Source: Algoriphagus sp.
Lineage (GTDB): Bacteria > Bacteroidota > Bacteroidia > Cytophagales > Cyclobacteriaceae
DNA length: 64,000 nt
Direction: 5' to 3'
Assembly (NCBI GenBank): GCA_030729785.1
Contig: JANQWS010000023.1
Span: 124,001-188,000, forward strand
A program made the position numbers and the translations under genes. Positions 47,406 through 57,962 of this stretch are shown piece after piece (positions within the stretch are counted from its first letter, which is position 1; the number at the start of each line of letters is the position of its first letter). The notes below the pieces were generated by a model. The model was not told the origin of the DNA, ran no database searches, and was given only the letters and a program-made list of their open reading frames with translations.

Positions 47406-47506
47406 GAATAGACACGGGTTAACCAATAAAACAATGCAATCATGACCACGAGACTACCCATCAGCGCAAGGTATATTTTGGACCATTGAATTTGTTTTTC
47501 TTCCAT
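47402..47506 (-). CDS. 34-aa small membrane protein coupled to SSS symporter
   Basis: Not in ORF track: MEEKQIQWSKIYLALMGSLVVMIALFYWLTRVYS; TGA overlaps SSS ATG (ATGA); ATG lies 1 nt after PIG-L stop. Confidence 0.7.
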   Translation of the reverse strand: MEEKQIQWSKIYLALMGSLVVMIALFYWLTRVYS

Positions 47507-47507
47507 T

Positions 47508-49967
47508 TTACTGCTCAATCAAATTGATAAATAGTTTGATAGCTCCAGGAACGCCTGCTGGTAATTGTCTAAAAAATGATAATCCAGTATATACGTAGGT
47601 TCCATCACCATACTTGGCTGTAATCAATCCTCCTTTATTTGACTGCTCGCCAGGATCCTGTAGCATCAAGGGACTTTGGTAACGCGCGTCAATTTGGGTA
47701 GCGAAATAAAGTCCTCGCTCCTGCACCCAACCCTCAAAATCTTTTTGATTGATGACATTTGGATAGGAAAATAAGGAGTGGCTTGCATCAAATTGTACAG
47801 GTGAACCTTCTACTGTCACCCGATCACGGCCAATCAAGAAAGGATAGGGACCAAGTGTTTTGGTAACTAATGGCGTACTAGTAGCATATTGCACAATAAG
47901 ATTTCCTCCTGCACGTACATAATCCATCAAAACGGATTGGTGCAGAGCTAGGTCTTCGTTGGTATTGAACCCACGGATGCCCACCACAATGGCTTTAAAT
48001 TGATTTAAAAAATCAAGACGGAAGTCATCTTTACCTAGAATTCTTAAGTCATAACCTAAGGCGGACAAAACCTCAGGCACTTCATCACCGGCACCAACAA
48101 GGTAGCCAACCTTCTCCCCTGATACCTTCCAGTCCGCTTGAATGAGGGTTAATGTGGCAGGAGTAAAATAGGTTAAACTAGGAATGTGTGGATAAGAAAT
48201 CGTCTGTGTAGTTTGGTCAAATACACGGCCAGATACCGTTGTAAACCGTGCATGTACTACTTTTTGAGTTTCTTTATCCTCCCGAAGGAAAATAACCTTG
48301 TAAATACGTTGTTTTTGACCAGGTAATTCCTCTATACCCGCTATGGTATACTGATCACGAGTTAATCCTTCAAAATCGAGGCTACCTTCAAGCAAGGTAT
48401 TTCTGAAATTGACGGTTACCGAAACTGTTGCATCTGCCCCTTGGACCAAAAAAAGGACTTCTTTGGATAAGGAAAGATCCACTTCAGGCACCACCGTAAA
48501 TGGCTCTTTTATTTCTCCTGTTACAGGATCATTGAACTTGTATTCCAAAGGTACCTTTAGCGAAAAGACTTCACCACCTAGGGTAAAACTAAGAAATCCA
48601 CCCACTTTGGGAAGCTCATAGGGAATTCCAATCTTTTCTTGGCTACCAACCTGAAATAAGGCATTCTCTACCGGTTTTTGAAGCCAATAAGGTTGAGACA
48701 GCTTTTGATCCACCTGTAATTTTAGTGGAATAGGCACCCGAATCGGTTCGTTTGCGGCGGCATCCCCACCTGCGTAGTGCTTATCGTAGATCTTAAGTGA
48801 AATAGCTGAAACGGGTATCTTTGAGGGATTGGTGAGTATTAATTCAGATGGCACCTGCTCACCAGGGTAGCCGAATTCTTTTGAGGCTAGAAACTCCATT
48901 TTTAAGCCCATGAATTGAAAAATAAGTTTATCTAACTTTTCAACCTTTTCATCCACCCAAGGAGTAGAAGGATGTAATGCTAAAATTGATTTCCGAAGGG
49001 CAAGCAACTGAGGAAGGTGCTGATCAGGCTGGCTAAAATTGAAGGTGTTAATTAATTCATCCAATCTACTTTTAACTTCTTTCCCTCCAGAAAGCTGCTC
49101 CCATCGGTTAGAAATATCTTCAAATGGTGAAAGGTTATAAGCTTCACCACCAATCTGTTCGAGATAGTCTTTTGCATTGCCTGTTCCAGCTGTGGAACCA
49201 AAGCCTTGAGATTTGTGCATCGTGCGACTGTCAGCTGCAAGTTGATGGTAGGTTTTTCCCAACAAGGGATTGTAGCCTCCTACTTCTAACACGAAATAAC
49301 GCTTCCCTGACTCAGGTTCAAACTCACCACGGAAATTGTACGCATTAAAAAATAGACGTTTGGCTTGCCAAGGCTTTACATAGGCTAATTGCTCTGGATA
49401 TACGGTGGGATTCCCTGCAAGTGAAAATGCTTCTCCAGCAAGTATAGCAGATGTAGTATGGTGTCCATGGGTGATTCCAGGGCTGGTATTGAATCGGGTG
49501 ATGATAAGGTCAGGCTGGAACCGACGAATCGCCCAAACCACATCAGCTAAAACCTTCTCTTTATCCCAATTTTGAAGGGTTTCGTTCGGCTCTTTACTGT
49601 AACCAAAATCAAGAGCACGAGTGAAATACTGCTTTCCTCCATCTATTTCTCTTGCCTTGATCAATTCCTGGGTACGGATTTGGCCCAATTCAATTCCTAA
49701 TTCCTTACCGATCAAATTTTGACCGCCATCTCCACGGGTAAGGCTTAAGTAAGCGACTGAAGCATGCTCCCCATTAGCTAGGTAGGCAATTAATCGTGTA
49801 TTTTCATCATCTGGGTGCGCAGCCACATAGAGTACCCGCTTGGTCTCTCTCAACTGTAGCAATTGATGGTACAATTGAGAGGAAGGGAGAGACTGTCCAA
49901 AGGAAGACGTGCTAAAAAGGAAAAAGAAAAAACAGGACTGCAGGTACCTGAACCTTAGTGAAAACAT
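47508..49967 (-). CDS. PIG-L family deacetylase (819 aa, extended C-terminal region)
   Basis: VLYVAAHPDDENTRLIAYLANGEHASVAYLSLTRGDGGQNLIG; HGHHTTSA. Confidence 0.9.
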   Translation of the reverse strand: MFSLRFRYLQSCFFFFLFSTSSFGQSLPSSQLYHQLLQLRETKRVLYVAAHPDDENTRLIAYLANGEHASVAYLSLTRGDGGQNLIGKELGIELGQIRTQELIKAREIDGGKQYFTRALDFGYSKEPNETLQNWDKEKVLADVVWAIRRFQPDLIITRFNTSPGITHGHHTTSAILAGEAFSLAGNPTVYPEQLAYVKPWQAKRLFFNAYNFRGEFEPESGKRYFVLEVGGYNPLLGKTYHQLAADSRTMHKSQGFGSTAGTGNAKDYLEQIGGEAYNLSPFEDISNRWEQLSGGKEVKSRLDELINTFNFSQPDQHLPQLLALRKSILALHPSTPWVDEKVEKLDKLIFQFMGLKMEFLASKEFGYPGEQVPSELILTNPSKIPVSAISLKIYDKHYAGGDAAANEPIRVPIPLKLQVDQKLSQPYWLQKPVENALFQVGSQEKIGIPYELPKVGGFLSFTLGGEVFSLKVPLEYKFNDPVTGEIKEPFTVVPEVDLSLSKEVLFLVQGADATVSVTVNFRNTLLEGSLDFEGLTRDQYTIAGIEELPGQKQRIYKVIFLREDKETQKVVHARFTTVSGRVFDQTTQTISYPHIPSLTYFTPATLTLIQADWKVSGEKVGYLVGAGDEVPEVLSALGYDLRILGKDDFRLDFLNQFKAIVVGIRGFNTNEDLALHQSVLMDYVRAGGNLIVQYATSTPLVTKTLGPYPFLIGRDRVTVEGSPVQFDASHSLFSYPNVINQKDFEGWVQERGLYFATQIDARYQSPLMLQDPGEQSNKGGLITAKYGDGTYVYTGLSFFRQLPAGVPGAIKLFINLIEQ

Positions 49968-50094
49968 ATGTGGATAGAACTTTTATTGAAAGCTAAATCA
50001 ATTCATTACCAAATAAAATTGATTTTTGATGAATTCATGGGAAATTGTATGAATTGGTTAAAACCCTTTTGAGAAGCCTTTAAATTAGCAAAAA

Positions 50095-50119
50095 AAAAGG
50101 CCGGATATCCCGGCCTTTT
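50095..50119 (-). terminator. Hairpin terminator downstream of TPR gene
   Basis: AAAAGGCCGG-ATATC-CCGGCCTTTT. Confidence 0.8.
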
Positions 50120-50139
50120 AATGGAGCATATCCACAATT

Positions 50140-51348
50140 TTAATTCTCTTGCCAGTTAGCACCTAGAATAGCAGCAATTTTCTTATCCATAGCGCTTGCT
50201 TCAGCATCATTCTTTAAGCGAGTATGTACTTGGAATAAAATAATCATAATGTCCGTATTGTCTGGCTTAATTTCCAAGGCCTTCGTGAAATAGGGAATCG
50301 CCTGCTTGTACAGATCATCAGCCTGGGTACCCATTTCTTTAGATCTCTTCTCCCACTCTGCATCAGAAAGTGAGTTCAACTCAGCAAGAATACTTCTTGA
50401 CTTTTCGAGCATCAAAGCACCAGTGTAGTAGTTTCCTTCAAAGAAGTTCGGGTCCACTTCTACCGATTTCTTGTAATCTACCAAAGCAGCTTCCAAATCA
50501 CCCCCCTGTTCTTTTAAATAACCTGATCTTAAAAGTAAACCAGGATTGTTTGGATCGTTTGCTAGAGCCTCATTGATTTGAGCCATCGCTTCATCCATTT
50601 TATTCAATTGCAGAAGCAACTGAATTTCATATTCTGCCAAAACTTTATCGTCGGGATATTCTGAACGGGCCTTGGTAACCAATTCAAAGGCAGCTTCTGG
50701 ATTCTTTTCCTCCGTACTCAAAATCTGCACCATGAAGTAGTATGCATTGGTTTTGTTATAGCTAGGCAATTCAAAAAGGTAGCCAAAATGTTTTTTAGCA
50801 TCTTCAAATCTTCCCAAATCGTTCGCAAGAAATCCAGCGTTGTAATGAATCGTTGAATCAGTTTTGTCTATTTCACCAGCGAGATTGAAAAACTCGTAGG
50901 ACATCTCCATATCATCCTCGTTGTATCTTTCCAAAGCTTTGTCGAAAGAAATATTTTTCAGGGTAATAAGGGAATAGGGTCTTAGGTTGTCGGGAATTCC
51001 TGGAAGTTCTTCCGCATATACTTCTTTACCTACAGCAGCAGTGGCATTGCTACCTGCCATTTCAAAAGTGGTATTGAATGTTTCCAATGCTTGATTTCCT
51101 ACTGCTAAAGTTTCCATGGTGTTTGAGGAATCTCTTGCAAAAATTTTTGTATGGATTTGAGCCTTCACTAGAAAAGTAGCCGGGTCGCCACTTGTCTCAG
51201 GATTGGTAATTGCAGCATCGATAGCCGTTAATGCAGCTTCCAAATTGCCCGATTTAAATCCTTTTTCCGCCTCTTTTACTACTTTTTTTTGTCCAAAAGC
51301 AAAGGTGACGGTCGCAACCATTGCTAATGATAAAACGAGCTTTTTCAT
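50140..51348 (-). CDS. Secreted TPR protein
   Basis: Signal peptide plus TPRs (GDLEAALVDYKKSVEVDPNFFEGNYYTGALM, AIPYFTKALEIKPDNTDIMI). Confidence 0.88.
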   Translation of the reverse strand: MKKLVLSLAMVATVTFAFGQKKVVKEAEKGFKSGNLEAALTAIDAAITNPETSGDPATFLVKAQIHTKIFARDSSNTMETLAVGNQALETFNTTFEMAGSNATAAVGKEVYAEELPGIPDNLRPYSLITLKNISFDKALERYNEDDMEMSYEFFNLAGEIDKTDSTIHYNAGFLANDLGRFEDAKKHFGYLFELPSYNKTNAYYFMVQILSTEEKNPEAAFELVTKARSEYPDDKVLAEYEIQLLLQLNKMDEAMAQINEALANDPNNPGLLLRSGYLKEQGGDLEAALVDYKKSVEVDPNFFEGNYYTGALMLEKSRSILAELNSLSDAEWEKRSKEMGTQADDLYKQAIPYFTKALEIKPDNTDIMIILFQVHTRLKNDAEASAMDKKIAAILGANWQEN

Positions 51349-51370
51349 TCGTGTTTTTCGTTAGGTATTG

Positions 51371-53926
51371 TTATTCAGTTGATTCTATGGGTGATTCAGG
51401 TGACTCAGGTGATTCAGGCAATTCCGTTATTTCAGTGGAGTCGGTGACAATATCGGAAGATTCTGAAAGTTCTTCCTCCTCTCTTGAAATTTTTTCTACC
51501 GAAGAAATTTCATCTCCTTCTCCTACTTTGATCAAACGTACACCTTGAGTAGCTCTTCCCATGACGCGTAATTCGTCCATAGAAATTCGGATAGTAATGC
51601 CTGACTTATTAATAATCATCAAATCATCCGTATCCACTACTTCTTTAATCGCAACCAAAACCCCGGTTTTATCCGTGACATTCATGGCTTTTACTCCCTT
51701 GCCTCCTCTATTGGTAATTCGGTATTCTTCTAGGTCCGAACGTTTTCCGTATCCCTTTTCAGAAACTACCAATAGCGTTGCATTTGGCTCAGACGCACAA
51801 ACCATGCCAATTACAAAGTCAGTCTTATCGGTGAGGGTAATTGCCTTCACTCCTGTGGCTGTTCGACCCATCGGACGTACGGCAGACTCATGGAAGTGAA
51901 TGGCTCTTCCAGATTTAGCAGCAATGACAATGTGCTGATTGCCATTGGTTTTAGCCACATGAACCAATTGATCGTCCTCTCTGAAATTTAGGGCAATGAT
52001 CCCATTGGTTCTAGGTCTAGAATATTGCTCCAAAGTGGTCTTTTTTATTACCCCTTGCTTCGTCACCATCACCAGGAAGTGATTGTTGATGTAGTCCTGA
52101 TCTTCCAAGTTTTCAACCTGAATGATGGATCGGATTTTATCGTCCTGCGTAATGTTGATTAAATTTTGAATAGGTCTACCCTTGGAGGTCTTGGATCCTT
52201 CTGGAATAGCATAGGTTTTGAGCCAGAACAACTTGCCTTTATCCGTGAAGATCAACAGGTAGTTGTGTGTAGATGCAGTAAACAAATACTCCGTCCAATC
52301 GTCTTCCTTGGTACTCACCCCTTTGGAGCCGACCCCTCCTCGCCCTTGAGTGCGGTACTCAGTCAAAGCAGTTCGCTTGACATATCCCTGGTGGGAAACA
52401 GTGATCACTACTTCCTCGTTTGGAATCATGTCCTCGTAACTGAAATCTTCAGCATTGTGCTCGATTTCGGTACGACGGTCATCTGCATAGCGATCTCTCA
52501 CTTCTTGGAGCTCAGTTTTGATGATCTCCATTCGCTTTCCTTCATCTGCTAGAATGAATTTCAACTCCTCAATAAGGGCCATGATTTCCTTGTATTCGGC
52601 AATGATTTTTTCACGCTCCATGCCAGTAAGGCGTTGCAGACGCATATCGAGAATTGCTCGTGCTTGAATTTCGCTCAAATCAAAACGCTCCATCAATCCA
52701 TTTCGGGCTGTTTCTGGATCGGCTGAACTTCTAATCAAGGAAATCACTTCGTCCAAATGGTCCAAAGCAATTAGATATCCTTGCAAGATATGGGCACGTT
52801 TCTCGGCTTCCTTCAATTCAAATTCTGTCCTACGTACAACCACCTCGTGGCGGTGATCTACGTAGTGAACAATCAAATTCTTCAGATTTAAGGTTTGTGG
52901 ACGCCCTTTTACCAAGGCCACATTATTCACCGAGAAGGAAGTTTGCAAGGCAGTTTGCTTGTAAAGGTTATTTAAAACCACACTAGAAACTGCATCACGC
53001 TTTAGTTCATAAACCACACGCATTCCAGATCGATCAGACTCGTCACGAATGGCGGATATTCCATCTATTTTTTTCTCATTGATCAATTGGGCAGTCTTTT
53101 CGACCATATTTGCCTTATTGACCATGTAAGGGATTTCGGTGATGACAATCATCTCCTTGCTGCCTCCTTCTTTGGTTTCAATATTAGCCTTGCCACGAAC
53201 GACAATACGGCCTCTACCTGTTTCAAAAGCAGCTTTTACCCCATTGTAACCATAAATGATTCCCCCTGTTGGAAAATCTGGTGCAATGATAAAATTCATC
53301 AATTCTGCAACGGTGATTTCCTTATTGTCAATGTAGGCAATGATTCCGTCGATGACCTCTCCCAAATTGTGAGGAGCCATGTTCGTAGCCATACCCACCG
53401 CTATCCCGGAAGCCCCATTCAAAAGAAGTGCAGGCACCTTTGCAGGCAAGACTGTAGGTTCTTTTAAGGAATCGTCAAAATTGAATTGGAAGTCTACGGT
53501 TTCTTTGTTGATATCTACCAATAGCTCTTCAGCAATACGCTTGAGACGCGCCTCCGTATAACGCATTGCTGCTGCATTATCCCCATCGACCGAACCAAAG
53601 TTACCTTGTCCATCGACAAGCGTGTAGCGTAAAGACCAATCTTGGGCCATACGAACCATCGTTTCGTACACCGCTGAATCACCATGAGGGTGGTACTTTC
53701 CCAATACCTCACCAACGATTCTTGCTGACTTCTTATGTGGTTTGTTGTGTAATACACCCAGTTCCTGCATTCCATAAAGAATACGTCTGTGAACTGGTTT
53801 GAGTCCGTCTCGGACATCTGGAAGTGCTCTGGAAACAATTACCGACATCGAATAATCGATGTAGGCACCACGCATTTCCTCTTCAATGTTAATTGGAATG
53901 ATATGCTCGTTTTCTCCTTGGGCCAT
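51371..53926 (-). CDS. gyrA: DNA gyrase subunit A
   Basis: [72 protein letters not shown], GyrA-box [10 protein letters not shown]. Confidence 0.97.
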   Translation of the reverse strand: MAQGENEHIIPINIEEEMRGAYIDYSMSVIVSRALPDVRDGLKPVHRRILYGMQELGVLHNKPHKKSARIVGEVLGKYHPHGDSAVYETMVRMAQDWSLRYTLVDGQGNFGSVDGDNAAAMRYTEARLKRIAEELLVDINKETVDFQFNFDDSLKEPTVLPAKVPALLLNGASGIAVGMATNMAPHNLGEVIDGIIAYIDNKEITVAELMNFIIAPDFPTGGIIYGYNGVKAAFETGRGRIVVRGKANIETKEGGSKEMIVITEIPYMVNKANMVEKTAQLINEKKIDGISAIRDESDRSGMRVVYELKRDAVSSVVLNNLYKQTALQTSFSVNNVALVKGRPQTLNLKNLIVHYVDHRHEVVVRRTEFELKEAEKRAHILQGYLIALDHLDEVISLIRSSADPETARNGLMERFDLSEIQARAILDMRLQRLTGMEREKIIAEYKEIMALIEELKFILADEGKRMEIIKTELQEVRDRYADDRRTEIEHNAEDFSYEDMIPNEEVVITVSHQGYVKRTALTEYRTQGRGGVGSKGVSTKEDDWTEYLFTASTHNYLLIFTDKGKLFWLKTYAIPEGSKTSKGRPIQNLINITQDDKIRSIIQVENLEDQDYINNHFLVMVTKQGVIKKTTLEQYSRPRTNGIIALNFREDDQLVHVAKTNGNQHIVIAAKSGRAIHFHESAVRPMGRTATGVKAITLTDKTDFVIGMVCASEPNATLLVVSEKGYGKRSDLEEYRITNRGGKGVKAMNVTDKTGVLVAIKEVVDTDDLMIINKSGITIRISMDELRVMGRATQGVRLIKVGEGDEISSVEKISREEEELSESSDIVTDSTEITELPESPESPESPIESTE

Positions 53927-54021
53927 ATACTACGTACTGTATCGTAAATTGAGGTGGCAAGATAGTAAAAAGCGAGCGGGAATAAAACCTAGTTAGTCAT
54001 CCTTATCCTGCATATTTTTTA

Positions 54022-55041
54022 TCAGTACCACTGGCCTATTTTTCGATTTTGCAAATTAAAAATCGAACTACCCCTGTATTCAATCCCATTGTGTCGGTGC
54101 TTCATGACCACCCCACAGCCATTGATCTTACATCGTTTGGTCCCTGGCACCTTCATGGTTATCCCTGCTTGCAACGAATACATCACTTGATCCATTGGAA
54201 AGGGGGAAAAATCGGAAGAACCATTTACAAAAGAACGCTGCATGTATTTCCCTTTTACAAAAATAGATGCATACTCAGAAAGCTGATATCCAACGCGGAT
54301 CACCCCAGCATAGGTAAATTGATTGGATAAGCTGCTTAATTTAGCTTGGTAAGTAGTGGCCAACTGCTGCTTATTTTGAATCAGGTTCAATCGGCCTACC
54401 TCGCCTTCTACACTGACGGTCCATGGATAGTTTTGACGAATGCGTTGATTATATTCCCGCTGCATCCGCATCTTCAAATCTGGGTTTGCTTGGTTAAATC
54501 TCTTGTATTTTTGTTTAAGTAAAAATCTACGCCGTGTAGCATCGAACAACACTAATCCTAGGGAAGCATAGTAATTTGTGGCTTGAATACTTGTGCCTTG
54601 AAGTGCAAACTGATACCCATTTCCTTCAAAAGGAGCTAAACGAGTGGATTCCCACCCATAGCCTGCACCTAGTGTGAGAAGATTTAGAACATTCATTCGC
54701 ACACCCACCTCAATCGTGGGTAGAATTACTTGTTTCACCTGTAACGACAAGGTATCCGGCAAGGGAAAATACTCATAGTCTGCGTTTTGATAGTGCGTGA
54801 TGGGATACACTTGACCATCTCCTTTGTAAAAACTAGTATTCATCGCGTAGTATGCGCCCCCAGACGCAACCTGAAAAGAAAAAAGTTCTTGAATAGATCG
54901 AAATGCATTCCCTACCTTCGATTCACTTTTTAGTGGTCTAGCTTTACGAGTAATTCCAAAAATATCCTCCTCCTGACAAAAAGACTGGAACACCAGTCCA
55001 AAAAAAACAACCATAAAAAGGATACCTCTTAATTTCAACAT
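54022..55041 (-). CDS. Conserved hypothetical envelope protein
   Basis: Signal peptide, beta-rich body, basic Cys/His-containing C-terminus KRCKINGCGVVMKHRHNGIEYRG. Confidence 0.7.
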   Translation of the reverse strand: MLKLRGILFMVVFFGLVFQSFCQEEDIFGITRKARPLKSESKVGNAFRSIQELFSFQVASGGAYYAMNTSFYKGDGQVYPITHYQNADYEYFPLPDTLSLQVKQVILPTIEVGVRMNVLNLLTLGAGYGWESTRLAPFEGNGYQFALQGTSIQATNYYASLGLVLFDATRRRFLLKQKYKRFNQANPDLKMRMQREYNQRIRQNYPWTVSVEGEVGRLNLIQNKQQLATTYQAKLSSLSNQFTYAGVIRVGYQLSEYASIFVKGKYMQRSFVNGSSDFSPFPMDQVMYSLQAGITMKVPGTKRCKINGCGVVMKHRHNGIEYRGSSIFNLQNRKIGQWY

Positions 55042-55113
55042 GATGAATTAACGCAGAATTTTAAATTTTGGTGCTCTTAATTCGCTGAGTTTACCTGTCA
55101 ATTTAAAATTTAT

Positions 55114-55261
55114 TGATTATCCGCAACCTTACCCGTAGCTAAAAATTTATTTGAATTTCCTTGGAAAATCGTCGATAAACATCAGTTCACAGACCACAGC
55201 TCTTTAAAATCAACTACAAACTTTATTTTTCTTTGGTTACTGTTTACCTAGCGGACAATCA
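55114..55261 (+). repeat. MITE-like dispersed repeat, copy 3
   Basis: TGATTATCCGC...GCGGACAATCA; internal AATCGTCGATAAACATC, CACAGACCACAGCTC. Confidence 0.75.
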
Positions 55262-55325
55262 GAAAATTTAACTAGCTATTAAACACTATAAAGTGGTTTT
55301 GATCACTTTCCAATCCCTTTGAAAT

Positions 55326-55979
55326 TTAAACAGAAATGGACTTCAGCGAAGCGATGGTAGCAAGGGGATCGGATGCACCAAACACAAAACTACCAGCCAC
55401 CAAGATATCTGCTCCCGCTTCCACCAAGCGTCTCGCGTTTTGATCGCTTACTCCACCATCCACTTCAATCAAAGCATTACTTCCTGTTTGGAGCAATAGT
55501 TTTTTCAAATTGGCCACCTTGGAATAGGTATGTTCGATAAATTTCTGTCCACCAAATCCAGGATTCACCGACATCAGACAAACTAAATCGATCTCTTCCA
55601 AAATCTCACTAAGTAATTCAATTGGGCTGTGCGGATTTATAGCAACCCCCGCTTTCACACCTAAGCGCTTAATTTCTTGAAGCGTTCGATGCAAATGGGT
55701 GCATGCCTCCACGTGGACCGTGAGCACTGCTGCTCCTGCATTTACAAAATCCTCTAAATACAATTCGGGATTAACGATCATTAAATGTACATCCAAAGGC
55801 TTGGTAGCATGGCGATGAATGGCTTCTGTCACAGGAAGACCAAAAGAAATATTGGGAACAAAAATCCCATCCATTACATCCACATGGATGTAATCCGCAG
55901 CGGATGCATTGAGCATCTCCACCTCTTTTTGAAGGTTGGCAAAATCTGCTGCTAGTATGGAAGGTGCTATTTGTGGCAT
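55326..55979 (-). CDS. rpe: Ribulose-phosphate 3-epimerase
   Basis: QIAPSILAADFANLQKEVEML, HVDVMDGIFVPNISFG, MSVNPGFGGQKFI, EVDGGVSDQNA; start 55979. Confidence 0.96.
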   Translation of the reverse strand: MPQIAPSILAADFANLQKEVEMLNASAADYIHVDVMDGIFVPNISFGLPVTEAIHRHATKPLDVHLMIVNPELYLEDFVNAGAAVLTVHVEACTHLHRTLQEIKRLGVKAGVAINPHSPIELLSEILEEIDLVCLMSVNPGFGGQKFIEHTYSKVANLKKLLLQTGSNALIEVDGGVSDQNARRLVEAGADILVAGSFVFGASDPLATIASLKSISV

Positions 55980-56088
55980 AACTGGTTCGATGAAAATTGT
56001 AGTTAAAGTAAGGGATTTATCCGATTTTAAACCAAGTATCATTGCAGATTATCCAAGCTAGCAAACTTAATCACTTCAAGGTAACTAC

Positions 56089-57756
56089 TTATCGTTTGAT
56101 CAATTTCTTTGTTACAATTTCATTGCTATCTGAAGCTTGAATGAGGTAGATCCCGGTAGCAAGTACTGGCAAATCAATTTGGTAAGGAACATTGCTAGAT
56201 TGTCTTTCGGCCATTTTTTCAAAAATTAGTCTACCTAATCCATCCCTAAGTTGGAAAAATAATCGAGTATCATTCCCCACTTGAATAAATAAATTAGTAG
56301 AAATAATGGGGTTTGGATAGATCAAAGTACCATTCACTTCTTCTTCCGTTACACCCAAAAGTGCTCCATACAATGCCTCCCTAAAATTTGGAATACCATA
56401 GCCCAAATTTTGGTCAGGAGAAGTATACTGACTTCCACTTTGAAACAGGTTGTTCAACAATTCCTCTTTTGTCCAATCCGGTCGAGCTTCCCATAATCCT
56501 GCTGCAAGCGCAGTGATTTGAGGGGCAGAAAAGGAAGTTCCTGATACCGCAACTACTTGCCCTGAAGGACGAATTACGACTGCATTCTGTCCAAAAGCAG
56601 CTAGCTCCGGTTTGGTACGCCCATCCGCTGTAGGTCCACGGGAACTAAAAGCAGCAACTGCAGCGGTCGAAGTGACAGCCCCTACCGACAAAATACCCGC
56701 GGCATCAGCAGGAGCTACTAAACTACTCCCACCAGCCGACCCATAATTCCCTACACTGGTTACTACTAAAATTCCTTTTTTTCCGGCGATGGTAGCTCCT
56801 CGTGAAATAAAGGTTGTTTTACCATCTAACTGGGAATTGGAATAAGTCAAACTTGGTTCATCAAAATCCAAGTAGCCCAAAGAACTATTGATAATATCTA
56901 CTCCCAAACTATCTGCATATTCAGCAGCCCGAACCCAGTTGAATTCTTCAATGGGATATTCGGAAGTCACATCTTCTGTGGTAGCCAAAATGATTTTTGC
57001 TCCATAAGCTCCCGATACCAGGGAACCCGGTTGGTAGGCCAAAATTAATGAGGCAACTTGCGTTCCGTGTTCATGATCCCGAAAAACCCCTTTAATCCAA
57101 GGTCGAACGACATTTAGCTGTCCAACAAGCTGCTTGTTTTTAAACACAGGCGCAAAAGCTGAAATTGTATCCATCCCTGGAAAGCCAGAATCAAAAATGG
57201 CAATGGTTCTATTTTTGCCAGTAAACCCAGCCTGATGCATTTTCTCAATTCCAAGCAAGTGATTTTGAAAATCATACGCTTCTGCCTGTCGATAGTTTTC
57301 TTCTATCTCCCATTTAGAAAAACTATCTACCTCCCATGGATTTAAGATTTGGCTAAACTGCCTATTCCCCTCCTTTGGAATAAAACCCTTGGCTATCCAG
57401 TTTACTTTTTCAACATATGGCAAGGCTTCCATCCATTTCTTTCCAGTGGTATCTGCCACTACTACCGCTGCATTGAGCCATTTACTTGAATAAAGCAGTT
57501 CCACAATCGCAGGACGAATGCCTTGGAGGTACGAAGCTGCTACAGGCAAGTCCAAACTATCTAGGGCCAGTTTTTCCCGATCCCTTCGTTGAAGTGCTTT
57601 GCTGGTCAAAAATTGGCTTGGATTGGCTAAGGAGAATTCTTGCTGGGGCTTGTATTTGAAAAAAACAGCATAGCGATCTTGAGCCATCCCCACCTGGGAA
57701 CCCAAGAAGGTAAGTACAAACAGTAAAAAATAGCGTAAAAAGGGCCTTCTTAACAT
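56089..57756 (-). CDS. S8 subtilase-family serine protease with T9SS C-terminal sorting domain
   Basis: IAIFDSGFPGMD, DHEHGTQVASLI, SGTSFSAPQITALAAGLWEARP; C-term IYPNPIISTNLFIQV...GIYLIQASDSNEIVTKKLIKR; start MLRRPFLRYFLL at 57756. Confidence 0.92.
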   Translation of the reverse strand: MLRRPFLRYFLLFVLTFLGSQVGMAQDRYAVFFKYKPQQEFSLANPSQFLTSKALQRRDREKLALDSLDLPVAASYLQGIRPAIVELLYSSKWLNAAVVVADTTGKKWMEALPYVEKVNWIAKGFIPKEGNRQFSQILNPWEVDSFSKWEIEENYRQAEAYDFQNHLLGIEKMHQAGFTGKNRTIAIFDSGFPGMDTISAFAPVFKNKQLVGQLNVVRPWIKGVFRDHEHGTQVASLILAYQPGSLVSGAYGAKIILATTEDVTSEYPIEEFNWVRAAEYADSLGVDIINSSLGYLDFDEPSLTYSNSQLDGKTTFISRGATIAGKKGILVVTSVGNYGSAGGSSLVAPADAAGILSVGAVTSTAAVAAFSSRGPTADGRTKPELAAFGQNAVVIRPSGQVVAVSGTSFSAPQITALAAGLWEARPDWTKEELLNNLFQSGSQYTSPDQNLGYGIPNFREALYGALLGVTEEEVNGTLIYPNPIISTNLFIQVGNDTRLFFQLRDGLGRLIFEKMAERQSSNVPYQIDLPVLATGIYLIQASDSNEIVTKKLIKR

Positions 57757-57962
57757 AGGTTTACTACTTGAAAAGCTCAGAAGCGATTCGAAGATACCAA
57801 ATCTAAAATAGTTATGCATGATGATACGAACCAGAAATAAGGCTTGACTATTCCTTAAAGCAGAAAATCGTGTTGTATCACCCATGGAAAATAAAGCTTG
57901 GGAAAAATACTTGGGGAGAATTACAGGCTTCCTTACCTTCGCAGGATCAAACTAGAACCGAC

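Noticed and set aside
51380-51425. GATTCAGGTGA-like short tandem repeat
   Set aside because: It encodes the [12 protein letters not shown] acidic tail of GyrA; C-terminal low-complexity tails of GyrA are common and the tract is too short to call a phase-variable locus.
53087-53467. 126-aa ORF (and 51561-51899, 52166-52552) antisense to gyrA
   Set aside because: gyrA is unmistakable on the minus strand; these are long shadow ORFs in a conserved gene.
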